Shown here: in pieces, positions 8,572 to 17,363 of the stretch
Layout: every line of letters begins with the position of its first letter
Position numbering within the stretch: position 1 is the stretch's first letter
Assembly (NCBI RefSeq): GCF_000454065.1
Contig: NZ_KE695654.1
Coordinates: 268,772-332,771 of the forward strand
DNA: 64,000 bases
Source: Brevibacillus thermoruber 423
Lineage (GTDB): Bacteria; Bacillota; Bacilli; Brevibacillales; Brevibacillaceae
Direction: 5' to 3'
Translations under genes and position numbers: made by a program
The notes under the pieces: generated by a model
Database searches by the model: none
Told to the model about the DNA's origin: nothing
What the model saw: the letters and a program-made list of their open reading frames with translations, nothing else

Positions 8572-8667
8572 CAGGCTTTCGCTCATTATCGCTCATGTTC
8601 AAGGAGGCGGATCCTCCCCCTCCGACGCTGTCCGCTTCCTTGCACAGGGCGCCGCCTTTCACTACCG

Positions 8668-9432
8668 TCATCGTTCTGGTCTGGCGTCATACCAGTATCG
8701 AAAATAAGCGACTTGCTCATCTGACGTAAACGTCCATTGATCCCATACGCTGTGCTCTTCATTGCTCTCTTTGGCAATCACCGGACGGTATTCACCTGGC
8801 TGGAGAATGGTTTCAAGAGACTCAATGTGGCCCAATGGTTCCTTTCGGGCATTAAACACTTCAATCTTCAGTTGTACGTGCATCGGCTGATTCGTATAAT
8901 TTTTCACCATAAACAGATTGCGGTAATCTTGATCGGAACAGTTCCGCCAACATGGTCTCGGGGCGGAAAACACCAGTTCAACACGAATCTTGCCATCCCT
9001 GATGTTCTCCTCCTTCTCAAACACTTTCGCCGCGCGATTCAACAGGTTTGCATATTCCCATTTGCCGCCCACAGGAAAAAGGAAAAAACAGAGAACAGAC
9101 ACGTGTGCGAAAAGAGCCAGCAGGAACAAGGAAACCGCTTTTGTATTGCGAACCGATTTTGGGGTTTTAAAGTGGGCAATGATTACAGATAACAGAAAAA
9201 AAACGCCCATCAGAAAAAGGACGACAATAGCAACCGCCGATTCCTGTAAGGAAAGAAAAAAAGGAAATCCATAAACGGAATGGAAATACCAATGAACTGC
9301 AAAAACAATCCCCACCATGGCAATGTACGAGAGCAGGCCGATGCGTTTCAATACACGCGACGATCGCATAAAACCAAAAACCAGAAGCAGTAGTGGAACT
9401 GATGAAAACAGGCAGACAATAAACATTTCCAT
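8668..9432 (-). CDS. Membrane protein with exported C-terminal domain, unknown
   Basis: The 254-residue protein has four predicted helices in its first 130 residues (near 3-20, 30-48, 62-82 and 97-118) and a C-terminal polar domain of about 120 residues containing several Trp and Cys. The domain has a beta-sandwich-like feel (VKNYTNQPMHVQLKIEVFNA), suggesting an extracytoplasmic module. ATG 9432 follows GGAGATGG. It is the last gene of the Tad-locus strand run; its 5' flank is copied at about 10442-10482, so it was involved in the local duplication. No family is recognised. Confidence 0.6.
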   Translation of the reverse strand: MEMFIVCLFSSVPLLLLVFGFMRSSRVLKRIGLLSYIAMVGIVFAVHWYFHSVYGFPFFLSLQESAVAIVVLFLMGVFFLLSVIIAHFKTPKSVRNTKAVSLFLLALFAHVSVLCFFLFPVGGKWEYANLLNRAAKVFEKEENIRDGKIRVELVFSAPRPCWRNCSDQDYRNLFMVKNYTNQPMHVQLKIEVFNARKEPLGHIESLETILQPGEYRPVIAKESNEEHSVWDQWTFTSDEQVAYFRYWYDARPER

Positions 9433-9445
9433 ATGACCATCTCCG

Positions 9446-9926
9446 TTATTGTGTTTGAGAACTGTATTGGATGTACTTGCGCCTGTCGATGCGGACCGCA
9501 TCCGCTTCCGACAGCGCGTCCCGCTTCCACTTTTCCCCCTTCTCCGCAATCCCCCGGGCTCTCTCCAGCTCTGCCTGGAACTGCTCCTGATTCGTCACGT
9601 TTGCGTACAACCCTTCGGCCGCCTGGGCAATTTGCTTGAGCTGTTTCTTCCCATCGGCATTGACGTCGAACCCGATGACGTTCAGAAGAGGCATGATATG
9701 CGACCGGGAAAGCTCTTTGGCCGGGGCGATCGGATCGCCGTCGCACGTCTCGATCCCGTCACTGACCAGATCGATCACATTCTCCACTGTTGTAACCGAC
9801 GCCCCCTCCCGCCGAATGGAGAACGTGCTTGGCGGCAGCCAGCGCATCGCCTTTATTTTGCGTGATCGCGTATACTTGGGCCGCTTCATTGGCTGCCGAC
9901 TGCGCGACGATGACACACATGCCCGC
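9446..9926 (-). pseudogene. Collapsed duplication: TadE-like fragment joined to vWA C-terminal fragment
   Basis: Minus strand: from about 9926 one frame encodes VIVAQSAANEAAQVYAIT and HSAGGGVGY, clearly homologous to the intact TadE-like gene at 12560-12973. Near 9780 the match switches, in another frame, to VSDGIETCDGDP onward, nearly identical to the vWA lipoprotein at 10535-11845 until about 9475. The final 100 codons of that parent gene are missing, and the sequence jumps to its downstream flank. No start, signal peptide or MIDAS DxSxS remains. It is a recombination relic of a tadE-to-vWA duplication. Confidence 0.7.
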
Positions 9927-9968
9927 TTCCCTCCTCCCTCGATCACACTGTTTCTAGCGTTGGCTGGA

Positions 9969-10169
9969 CTAGGTTGACCCATGTTTCTTTTTGACGAAAT
10001 TCAGGTGATTTCTCTTGATAAACGGCAGTGCGACCGCAAGAATCAGCAGCTCGAAGGGAAGATCCTTCCGGAAAATTGCCAGCAAAACGGTGGCGGGTAC
10101 GATAAACGCGTAAAAGTAGATCATCATGAACTTCCAAAATCGCTGCCAGTTATGTACCTGCTTGGACAT
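9969..10169 (-). CDS. Small two-helix membrane protein (paralogue of next gene)
   Basis: This 66-residue protein has two hydrophobic helices separated by RKDLPFE. It shares the layout QRF-x6-Y-x5-P with the product of 10203-10403, so the two are diverged copies. GGAAGG upstream favours ATG 10169; an in-frame GTG at 10178 is the alternative. The gene lies 33 bp after its paralogue in the Tad-locus strand run. Function is unknown; it may be an accessory membrane subunit or a product of local gene duplication. Confidence 0.55.
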   Translation of the reverse strand: MSKQVHNWQRFWKFMMIYFYAFIVPATVLLAIFRKDLPFELLILAVALPFIKRNHLNFVKKKHGST

Positions 10170-10202
10170 GCTACACACCTTCCATCCGCAATTGTTGGAG
10201 CA

Positions 10203-10403
10203 TCATCGTTTCGCTTCCTTTCGACGAAGTTGTTCCATGGCCGACTGCTCCATATACGGGAAGAGAACCCAGGCTGCAATGAGACCGTACGGAATCCGCT
10301 CACCCAAAACCATGAAGAGACAAGAGAGCGGCAGGCAAATGCCATATACAAAGATCCCCAAAACGTTCAAGAACCGCTGCATCTTTTCTTCTTTTCCCGT
10401 CAA
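10203..10403 (-). CDS. Small two-helix membrane protein
   Basis: This 66-residue protein has two membrane helices (about residues 12-32 and 38-53) joined by GERIPYG. The TTG start is supported by GAAAGGAGAGGG upstream. It is paralogous to the gene at 9969-10169. The two sit between the intact vWA lipoprotein gene and the TadE/vWA relic. Function is unknown. Confidence 0.55.
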   Translation of the reverse strand: MTGKEEKMQRFLNVLGIFVYGICLPLSCLFMVLGERIPYGLIAAWVLFPYMEQSAMEQLRRKEAKR

Positions 10404-10534
10404 GACATCCCTCTCCTTTCATCTGGCGGATCGCGCCGAATCATATGACCATCTCTGTTACCATGCTTGAGAACTATACTGGAAAGATACGTTCAACGAA
10501 TCCAAAAGTTTCCTTCAAACATGACCAACCTGCT

Positions 10535-11845
10535 TCACTCCCCTCGGTATTTCTGCTCGATTTCCGCCCTCATCTCTTCATACGATTTCTCTGTCAGGTT
10601 CAACAGATAGGCCGTCAGCTCTTCCTTCGACCGGGTGACCAACGCCTCCCGCTCCTGCCGCATCCGGGTCAGGTACGTTTTTGCCTGGCTGCCGATCTTC
10701 CCGGTGGCGGCCAAATACTCGATCGCCGCCCCCACGTTCAGACTTTCCCGCCAGTTCTTTTCATACCAATCCCGGTCGTACCGGTCGATCCACTTGCGCC
10801 TGTCGATGCGGACCACATCCGCTTCCGACAGCGCGTCCCGCTTCCACTTTTCCCACTTCTCCGCAATCCCCCGGGCTCTCTCCAGCTCTGCCTGGAACTG
10901 CTCCTGATTCGTCACGTTTGCGTACAACCCTTCGGCCGCCTGGGCAATTTGCTTGAGCTGTTTCTGCCCATCGGCATTGACGTCGAACCCGATGACGTTC
11001 AGGAGAGGCATGATATGCGACCGGGAAAGCTCTTTGGCCGCGGCGACCGGATCGCCGTCGCACGTCTCGATCCCGTCACTGACCAGATAGATCACATTGG
11101 TGTTGTCCTCGGCTCCGAACGCAGCCAGATCCACCTGTGCCAACTGCAAGGAGCGGGCGATCGAGGTCCAGCCGGTCGGTTCAAACTGATGCAGCGCCTC
11201 CGCCAGCCTCTGCGCATCGAACGGCTGCAGCGGATAGACCAGCTCGCTGCTGCCGCACGAGAGCTGTTTGTGCTCGTCGGCATTGCTGCCTTTATGTCCA
11301 TAGACGCGCAGGGACACCCTCGCCCCCTCGGGGAGGCTTTCCGCAAATGCTTGAATCGCTTCCTTGGCCAACTGCATCTTGGTCTTGTCGCCGATTTTTC
11401 CGGCCATGCTCCCGCTCGCGTCCAAAATGATTTCCACGTTGAAATGTTCCTTGAATTGAAACCGGGCATCTTCCATGTCGGGGCTGCCGAAAGACGCCAC
11501 ACGCCAGCGGTCCACAACGGTCTGCGGACTTGCGTAGTCTTCGGCAAACAGGGCAAGCAGCTTCTCCCCGTACGCCTGCACCATCGCTTCATCCAAGCCG
11601 TCTACCAGGGGGGGCAGGCGATCCAGTATGTTCGCGATGTCGCTGCGCTGAGGATAGTGGGCCAGATAAAAATGTGTGCCGGCCAGCGGGCCCGGTTGTG
11701 CGGCGATCAATTCCTGCGTGGTTTGCGGCAAGCGGGAAGCGTTCGGCGCTGAGCCTGTAACGGCTGCTCCCCATGAACAACCGCTAAGCGACATGGTCAG
11801 AACCAAGCCGCCCAGCATTCGAGACCATTTGTTTTTGAACGCCAT
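10535..11845 (-). CDS. vWA-domain lipoprotein of the Tad locus
   Basis: The 436-residue product starts with a lipoprotein signal (LTMSLSGC, Cys 23), followed by a linker and a conserved block LLALFAEDYASPQ. A von Willebrand A domain spans about residues 135-320, with the metal-ion site DASGS at 142-146, the TSIA threonine and the SDGIETC aspartate. A helical C-terminal tail of about 110 residues follows. Such domains bind ligands through a divalent metal, so this is probably a surface adhesion or pilus-associated factor. It is shorter than its two relatives at 15887 and 17364. Its 3' half was copied into the relic at 9446-9926. Confidence 0.85.
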   Translation of the reverse strand: MAFKNKWSRMLGGLVLTMSLSGCSWGAAVTGSAPNASRLPQTTQELIAAQPGPLAGTHFYLAHYPQRSDIANILDRLPPLVDGLDEAMVQAYGEKLLALFAEDYASPQTVVDRWRVASFGSPDMEDARFQFKEHFNVEIILDASGSMAGKIGDKTKMQLAKEAIQAFAESLPEGARVSLRVYGHKGSNADEHKQLSCGSSELVYPLQPFDAQRLAEALHQFEPTGWTSIARSLQLAQVDLAAFGAEDNTNVIYLVSDGIETCDGDPVAAAKELSRSHIMPLLNVIGFDVNADGQKQLKQIAQAAEGLYANVTNQEQFQAELERARGIAEKWEKWKRDALSEADVVRIDRRKWIDRYDRDWYEKNWRESLNVGAAIEYLAATGKIGSQAKTYLTRMRQEREALVTRSKEELTAYLLNLTEKSYEEMRAEIEQKYRGE

Positions 11846-11893
11846 GTAGTGATCGCCTCCCCGGCGTCTTGTTTGTCTGCTGTGTCGTCATGC

Positions 11894-12559
11894 TTACAAG
11901 GTGATGCGTTTCCCGCCCCATCCCATCACTTCGGCAAAAGCGATCCGTCTGCTTTTCGCCGTCTGCTTCACCTGTTCCGTATCGGTGTTCAGGAACGCCA
12001 GTCCAAAAGTTTCGCTCTGGTAGCGGACCGATGTCTCCACCTCGATCCGCATGTCGCTGTCAAACATGGTGACGACCGATCCGCTGCGCGTCGCACCGTT
12101 GGCTTGCAAGATTTCCCCTACTACTTCGGGAATTTCATCTTGTGCAGAAGCCAAGCCTTGATAGAGAAAACCATACAGCGAACCATTTGCCGGTACGTGT
12201 GAAAGCAGCACGTTATCAATGGCATGGTAGCGGACCTCGCTTTCCGACCAATCAGGATGAGCGCTGCGCAATCGCATCTTTTCCCGATCGACTTCCCCCA
12301 TGATAAAGTCCGGGTTCAGCATGCCTGCAATCGACCTGTCGTATTCGCGTATGGCTTCTTCCGCCTCTTCGTAAATGATTTGCACAGCCGCCATGCTCGC
12401 CTGCTGCGCGCTGTTGGCCGCCACTTCCTTGTCTACAAAGATGTTGGACATGTTGAAGAGAAGCGTGAACATGACGAGAGACAGAAAGAAAAAAATCGTC
12501 AGAACGAAAACGGTCATATTTCCCCGCTGGTTGCCAAGCAGCTTTTTCACCTGTCCCAT
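11894..12559 (-). CDS. TadG-like pseudopilin-related protein
   Basis: The 221-residue protein has a short positive N-terminus, RGNMTVFVLTIFFFLSLVMF as a single N-terminal helix (about residues 13-37), and an extracellular domain with a long charged helix. This fits the TadG/Tad-like pseudopilin family, which helps assemble or anchor Flp pili. It starts directly at the stop of the TadE-like gene (TGA then ATG), so the pair is translationally coupled. Assignment rests on architecture and location; sequence motifs are weak. Confidence 0.65.
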   Translation of the reverse strand: MGQVKKLLGNQRGNMTVFVLTIFFFLSLVMFTLLFNMSNIFVDKEVAANSAQQASMAAVQIIYEEAEEAIREYDRSIAGMLNPDFIMGEVDREKMRLRSAHPDWSESEVRYHAIDNVLLSHVPANGSLYGFLYQGLASAQDEIPEVVGEILQANGATRSGSVVTMFDSDMRIEVETSVRYQSETFGLAFLNTDTEQVKQTAKSRRIAFAEVMGWGGKRITL

Positions 12560-12973
12560 TCAATGAACCACCCGTCCCCGAACCTCGCGGCCAAGCGAAA
12601 TGACTTTGTCTTCCTCCGCCATGTTCTGCTTGATTATGTCAGGAATGAAGAACAGGTCGAGATCGACACCGATTCTCGCCGTAAAGTAGCTGCCCTCATC
12701 GGAAATGTGCGAATCGCCGCTGTCATAGGATATGCCCCCGCCGGCGGAGCTTACGATATGCTGCGCGGCGCTCATCGCCTCGTCCAAATTTCTCGTGACG
12801 GCATATACTTTGGCCGCCTCATTTGCTGCCGACTGGGCAATGATGACGGCGTAGACACCGGTTAAAAACTGCCAGAGAATCAGCAGAATGAGAAAGACAA
12901 ACGGCAAAATCCCGATAAACTCCACGGTGGCAGAGCCTTTTTCATTGTTCAGGCAATGGACCGATTCACCCAT
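12560..12973 (-). CDS. TadE-like pseudopilin
   Basis: The 137-residue protein carries the TadE-type prepilin-like N-terminus KGSATVEFIGILPFVFLILL, whose Glu five residues into the hydrophobic stretch is diagnostic, then AQSAANEAAKVYAVT, typical of TadE/F pseudopilins. TadE is processed by the prepilin peptidase and supports pilus assembly. The start ATG 12973 is chosen because GGAGGTGAC lies eight bases upstream; longer starts would run into the previous gene. A broken copy lies at 9780-9926. Confidence 0.85.
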   Translation of the reverse strand: MGESVHCLNNEKGSATVEFIGILPFVFLILLILWQFLTGVYAVIIAQSAANEAAKVYAVTRNLDEAMSAAQHIVSSAGGGISYDSGDSHISDEGSYFTARIGVDLDLFFIPDIIKQNMAEEDKVISLGREVRGRVVH

Positions 12974-13010
12974 CCGTAATGTCACCTCCGTTTGCTGGCT
13001 GCTGCCCATG

Positions 13011-13727
13011 TTACCCTTCCACCGCCGCTGCCGCATCCGCACTGGCGCGGTGTACGCTCTCTTCGCTCCACTTGTAGGTGTACATCGTGAACATGACCGC
13101 CAAAAACGGAAAGACAAGCACGGTCAGCAGCAGTTGGGTGAAGAAGACCGCCCCAAAGCTGGTCGTGATGTAGGTGACGGAGACAAGCCCGGCCAGGCTG
13201 ATCAGCCACTGGACCGCACTTGCCAGCAGGATCAGACCGAGGAGCGGAACAAAATGCCGTTTTCCCAGTTCATAGGCAGCCCGCATGCATTTCCAGGGCG
13301 ATCTCTTTTTCAGCACGACCAGAAACGGCGTAAGGTAAAACAGGATCAAGAGAACCACCCCCGGCACGACAAACAGCATAAGCCCGAAACATACCGCCAG
13401 CACATAGACGATCCCGAACAGAAACACGGAGAACGCTGTCTCGAAAAAGGTGCGGAACGCATGGCGAAGCGGCCGTTCCTCCCCCTCCAGCTCGCTTATC
13501 ACATATTGGGCAAACACGATTTGCACCACGGTCAAAAACAGAAGCAGCAGGAAGAGGTTATAAAAGCTGGACACAATCGGGGCGCCGGTCAGGGCAGCCA
13601 GAAAATTGACGTAATTGATCGTAAAATTGTGGACCAGCAGAAACGGAAACAGAATCACCCCCGACAGAAGCAGCAGCGCTTCGATATGTCGCGTGTAAAA
13701 CCGTATGCTTTCTTTCATCGGATTCAT
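13011..13727 (-). CDS. Polytopic membrane protein in the Tad locus
   Basis: The 238-residue protein has about six hydrophobic helices (near residues 15-33, 55-75, 95-118, 120-138, 160-180 and 190-212) and resembles YciC/DUF7847-like bacterial membrane proteins, with GVVLLILFYLTPFLVVL as the family-like core. It lies between the unknown gene 13757-14596 and the TadE-like gene. A role in pilus biogenesis is possible from context only. Confidence 0.6.
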   Translation of the reverse strand: MNPMKESIRFYTRHIEALLLLSGVILFPFLLVHNFTINYVNFLAALTGAPIVSSFYNLFLLLLFLTVVQIVFAQYVISELEGEERPLRHAFRTFFETAFSVFLFGIVYVLAVCFGLMLFVVPGVVLLILFYLTPFLVVLKKRSPWKCMRAAYELGKRHFVPLLGLILLASAVQWLISLAGLVSVTYITTSFGAVFFTQLLLTVLVFPFLAVMFTMYTYKWSEESVHRASADAAAAVEG

Positions 13728-13756
13728 TGATCTGCACCTCCTTTGTTCCCGTACGC

Positions 13757-14596
13757 TTAGGGATTGCGCAGAATCGCAAAAACCTTATCCTGTAAAATCT
13801 CCTTGTTTTTCTCGTCAAAAGCTTGCTTCATTTCCTCGACATTCCGGTACGTTACCCCCTTTATTTCCATATCCCGAACCGACTTTTCCATCGTTCTTCT
13901 GACTCCGCTTCTTTTGTAATCGCCCAGAAGATGAAGCAGCTTTGTTACGGTTTTCCGCTGTTCTCCCAGGTTGCGTTCCATGGATTGAAACCAGGCGTAA
14001 AGACGATCTACAGCATCCTGCACGTCCACCTGCATGCGCACGCCCTGGTACATCAGGAAATCGGACTCGTACAAAATTTCCCGTATCAATTTGACGTCTT
14101 CCTCCACCACATAATTGCGTGCAACCATTTCTTTGTGATAGCGCAGGCCAGTGTCATACATCTCTCGCAATTTATCCTGGCCTTCAATCATGTACTCGCA
14201 AACCTCAATCAAATCATGAGCATCCTTGCGGGTTTGTACATCCATGATTGGTTCACAATAAGGGAGTAACTGGCGCAGATAATCCCGCTTTTGTTCGTAC
14301 ATCCATACGGGTTTTTCTTTTTCAATTGCCAAGGTCGTCAGAAAATTCGTGGCCGAGTTGTTATGGACCATAAACCGCTCTACTACCGGTAATGCTTCCG
14401 AACGCGGCGGCACACTTCCGTCGCTGCGCAGGATCAGATATCCGACCGCTTCTTTTTTGCCAATTCGCCAGTACTGTACGTTGTAATAGAATTGGTCGTT
14501 GAGCAGTGCCGCATGGTTAAACAGCTCCGGCTTTTCCAGGAAGCGTTTGTAGTTGTTGATTTGTTTGCGGACTTCTGCTGTTTCTTTCACAATCAT
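13757..14596 (-). CDS. Cytosolic helical protein of unknown function, Tad locus
   Basis: The 279-residue product has no signal peptide or membrane segment and is rich in charged, probably helical segments. The N-terminal half has a small mixed domain (GYLILRSDGSVPPRSEAL). No catalytic motif or family is recognised. Its place between the proline-rich exported protein and a membrane protein, on the same strand with short gaps, suggests co-transcription with the pilus genes. Confidence 0.6.
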   Translation of the reverse strand: MIVKETAEVRKQINNYKRFLEKPELFNHAALLNDQFYYNVQYWRIGKKEAVGYLILRSDGSVPPRSEALPVVERFMVHNNSATNFLTTLAIEKEKPVWMYEQKRDYLRQLLPYCEPIMDVQTRKDAHDLIEVCEYMIEGQDKLREMYDTGLRYHKEMVARNYVVEEDVKLIREILYESDFLMYQGVRMQVDVQDAVDRLYAWFQSMERNLGEQRKTVTKLLHLLGDYKRSGVRRTMEKSVRDMEIKGVTYRNVEEMKQAFDEKNKEILQDKVFAILRNP

Positions 14597-14611
14597 GTGC
14601 TACGACCTCCG

Positions 14612-15862
14612 TTAAGAAAAGATGGACTTCATCCATCCGATTGCTTTGCCGATTCCTTTGCGAACCGAGCTGATTCCTTTTGAAAGCGCTCCTCCCGAGG
14701 CTTTGTTGGACCATTTTACCAATCGGCTTCCTGCCCAGAGTACACCCCCTGTCACGACAAGCGCAACCGCTATCGGCTGTCCTCCCGGAATGACGGAGGC
14801 GATAATCCCCGCGTCCATAAAGGTGCTTCCCAGGCTGCCTATCCCATCCACAAACTTTTCATTCTGCTTGTCTTCACCCAACCTGGAATCATACGCCTGC
14901 CGAAATTGGCTGACCGTATTATACATGTCAAATGGAAGACTGATGGCAGCAACACCAACATTTAAGCCGGTAACGATTCCGGGCACTCGTACAGCACCCG
15001 CAGCACCTGTAACGCCTTGCACGCTGTTTGAAATCGAACGCTGTGCACTTATTCCCCCTAACATGGAGGTCGTATTTCTCTGTACAATAAATTTGTAACT
15101 GTCATACGCCCCTTTGGCACCCAAGCCATCCAACGCAAGCCCTGTCAGATTGCCATACGGCGTATCCTGGAGGCCGATATCAATCCCCTTTAGCCCAAGC
15201 TGAAATAAAAAATTGGCATAGCCGGCTCCGCCCTGCCTGGCCGTTACGGTTCCGCCTTCCAGCAAGCCGGCTGAATAGCTGAGTGTCCCGCCAATCACAT
15301 CCTTGAAGGACAGCTCCATCATCTTGTATGTCAAGGTCTCGCCAAAAGGCTCGGAATCAGCCGATCCGCCGTTCGGGTTCAGACTGGGGGGATTGCTGCC
15401 CGGGGGATGCACTCCGGGGACCCCTGCTCCCGGTGTTGGGGAAGGCGAAGATCCATCTGGAGCCTGCAGGCCAGGCACGCTGCCTCCAGGGGGGCGGAGG
15501 GCTGGCACACGTCCAGCAGGAGACTCCCATGCGGGTACTGTGCCGCGGGGCGCTTGAAGTCCAGGGAGACTGCCTGCTGGCGGCTGCAAATGAGGTGTAT
15601 CACCATGCGGAGTCTGCAGCACAGGCGGACTGCCAGGCGGCGGCTCCAAATCAGGCACGTCCCATTGCGGTACTTCCAATTGGGGTGTTTCCCGCTGGGG
15701 AGCCTGCAAATCGGGAGCTTGCAGTTGGGGAGCCTGATAAGTTCCCCCTCCCAGGCTCGGTACGTACGGCTGCGCCAGCACCACCACCGGGAATACATTC
15801 ATCAACAGAATCAACAAGGCGAAGATACCAGCCAACCAAGACCTTCTCCCTCTACTTCGCAC
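14612..15862 (-). CDS. Proline-rich repeat exported protein with hydrophobic C-domain
   Basis: The 416-residue protein has an N-terminal signal (residues 9-31). A region of about 125 residues follows with short Pro repeats of the type LQAP, PPGS and PGLQAPxG. Then comes a Gly/Ala-rich C-terminal domain with several amphipathic or hydrophobic stretches, ending in a basic helix (ISSVRKGIGKAIGWMKSIF). The repeat part could form an extended stalk through the cell wall. The C-terminal part recalls the helical pore-like regions seen in LXG-type and prophage proteins, but no family is certain. It lies between the vWA genes and the TadE/G genes. Confidence 0.7.
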   Translation of the reverse strand: MRSRGRRSWLAGIFALLILLMNVFPVVVLAQPYVPSLGGGTYQAPQLQAPDLQAPQRETPQLEVPQWDVPDLEPPPGSPPVLQTPHGDTPHLQPPAGSLPGLQAPRGTVPAWESPAGRVPALRPPGGSVPGLQAPDGSSPSPTPGAGVPGVHPPGSNPPSLNPNGGSADSEPFGETLTYKMMELSFKDVIGGTLSYSAGLLEGGTVTARQGGAGYANFLFQLGLKGIDIGLQDTPYGNLTGLALDGLGAKGAYDSYKFIVQRNTTSMLGGISAQRSISNSVQGVTGAAGAVRVPGIVTGLNVGVAAISLPFDMYNTVSQFRQAYDSRLGEDKQNEKFVDGIGSLGSTFMDAGIIASVIPGGQPIAVALVVTGGVLWAGSRLVKWSNKASGGALSKGISSVRKGIGKAIGWMKSIFS

Positions 15863-15886
15863 GACCTTTGCCCTCCTGTCCTTTTG

Positions 15887-17341
15887 TTACTTTGCCTTCA
15901 CGTTTTTGCTGTACTGCTTGTTGATCGCATCGATGGTTTCCCTGTACGTCTTGTCATTCAACTCGTCGAGAAAGGCTTCCATTTCGTCGCCCCTTTGGAT
16001 TGCCAATTTTTCATGCCGCTCATCAATTTTTTCCAGTTCCTCTATCGTCTGTTCATTCAGTATCTTCAGCCTTCTCATATCCATAAAAGCAGAGAAAAAA
16101 TTATAGCTTTCACGAACGGTTAATCGATACCAGGTGGAACCATATACACTGATATCTACTGCTTGCGATAAATTGGCTGAAAGTGCTTCATAAGAGGCCC
16201 CATCCTTCCACTTCCTCCACTTGCGGGCAATTTCTTCGGCTTGCTGAAATTCCTTTTCCAGTTCCTTTTGATCCTGGATCAGTACGTAGCGGCCCCCTGC
16301 GGCTTCTGCTACCTGCTTGAGCTGGCGCTGCGCTTCCCCGTCCGCTCCGAAGCCGACGACATTTACGATAGGCGTCACGTCAGAGTCGGCCAGTTGTTTT
16401 GCCACCTTTACCGGATCGCCGCCGCATGTCTCGATCCCGTCGCTGACCAGGTAGATAATATTGGTGCTCTGCTCCCCTTTGTATGACTGCAAATCTTTCT
16501 GCGCCTGCTCGAGGGCGAGGGCAATCGGCGTCCAGCCGGCAGGCTTGAACTGCGCCAGCGCACTGTCCAGCTTTTGCCGGTCATACGCCTGCAGGGGATA
16601 CATCACATCGCTTTTGCTGCAGGAGAGCGCTTTGTCTGCTTCCGCTCCCGTCCCTTCATGTCCGTAGACGCGCAGTCCCACCCGGGCACCGGCGGGAAGG
16701 GAGGCGGCAAACGAGCGGATCGCTTCCTTGGCCGCTTCCATTCTCGTCTTGCCGCCCGCCATGTTGCCCATGCTGCCGCTGGCGTCCAGCACGATCATCA
16801 CGTTGTACTGCTCCTTGAACCGAAAGCGCGGATCATCCATTTCCGGGCTGCCAAATGAAGCAAGCTTGATCCGGTTGATGATTTCCTGCGGTTCTGGATA
16901 ATCTTCGGCAAACAGGCCGAGCAGGGCGAGGTAGTACAGTTTGATTATTTCGTGATCGGGGTTTTCGATGTTCGGGAATTGCTGAAGCACCTTTTCGATT
17001 TCCTCATCCTGCTTGCCATACGAGACACCGGAAAAGCGTCCCGGAGGCAGGTTGTAAAACTCCTCCGCTGTCTCCGGGAGTTTGGTCAGGCCGTCCGGGA
17101 TTAGTGCTTTCAGCGCCTCGATCTGCTCTTCCCGGCTGGTGGCGGTTTGTTTGGTGGATATTGGCTCTCCGTCAGGATTGCTGCCTGCCGTCTCCGCCGT
17201 TTCCTTGCCGTTGTTCTGCAAGGAGGTCTCGGACGAGCCTGTGCTGGTTGATTGCTCTTCTCCCGAACAAGCTGACAGACTGATGAAACATACAAGAAGG
17301 ATGGCGAACAGCATTTGTCCCTTTTTTACTTGTGTGTTCAT
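15887..17341 (-). CDS. vWA-domain lipoprotein, tandem paralogue
   Basis: The 484-residue lipoprotein (Cys 25 in CFISLSAC) has a Ser/Thr-rich linker, an LIPDGLTKLPETAEEFYNLPPGR block, and a vWA domain from about residue 180 with DASGS at 186-190, GWTPIA and SDGIETCGGD completing the metal site. A charged helical tail follows. ATG 17341 is chosen: AAGGAGG is nine bases upstream, whereas the earlier GTG touches it. It is about three-quarters identical to the product of 17364-18800 across the vWA domain, showing recent tandem duplication. Its likely role is a surface-displayed adhesion or pilus-tip factor. Confidence 0.88.
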   Translation of the reverse strand: MNTQVKKGQMLFAILLVCFISLSACSGEEQSTSTGSSETSLQNNGKETAETAGSNPDGEPISTKQTATSREEQIEALKALIPDGLTKLPETAEEFYNLPPGRFSGVSYGKQDEEIEKVLQQFPNIENPDHEIIKLYYLALLGLFAEDYPEPQEIINRIKLASFGSPEMDDPRFRFKEQYNVMIVLDASGSMGNMAGGKTRMEAAKEAIRSFAASLPAGARVGLRVYGHEGTGAEADKALSCSKSDVMYPLQAYDRQKLDSALAQFKPAGWTPIALALEQAQKDLQSYKGEQSTNIIYLVSDGIETCGGDPVKVAKQLADSDVTPIVNVVGFGADGEAQRQLKQVAEAAGGRYVLIQDQKELEKEFQQAEEIARKWRKWKDGASYEALSANLSQAVDISVYGSTWYRLTVRESYNFFSAFMDMRRLKILNEQTIEELEKIDERHEKLAIQRGDEMEAFLDELNDKTYRETIDAINKQYSKNVKAK

Positions 17342-17363
17342 CTCCTCCACCTCCTTGCATCAG

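Noticed and set aside
8572..8667. GGAGG/CCTCC hairpin between the converging LysR and membrane-protein genes
   Set aside because: Only 5 bp and no T run on either strand; too weak for a terminator.
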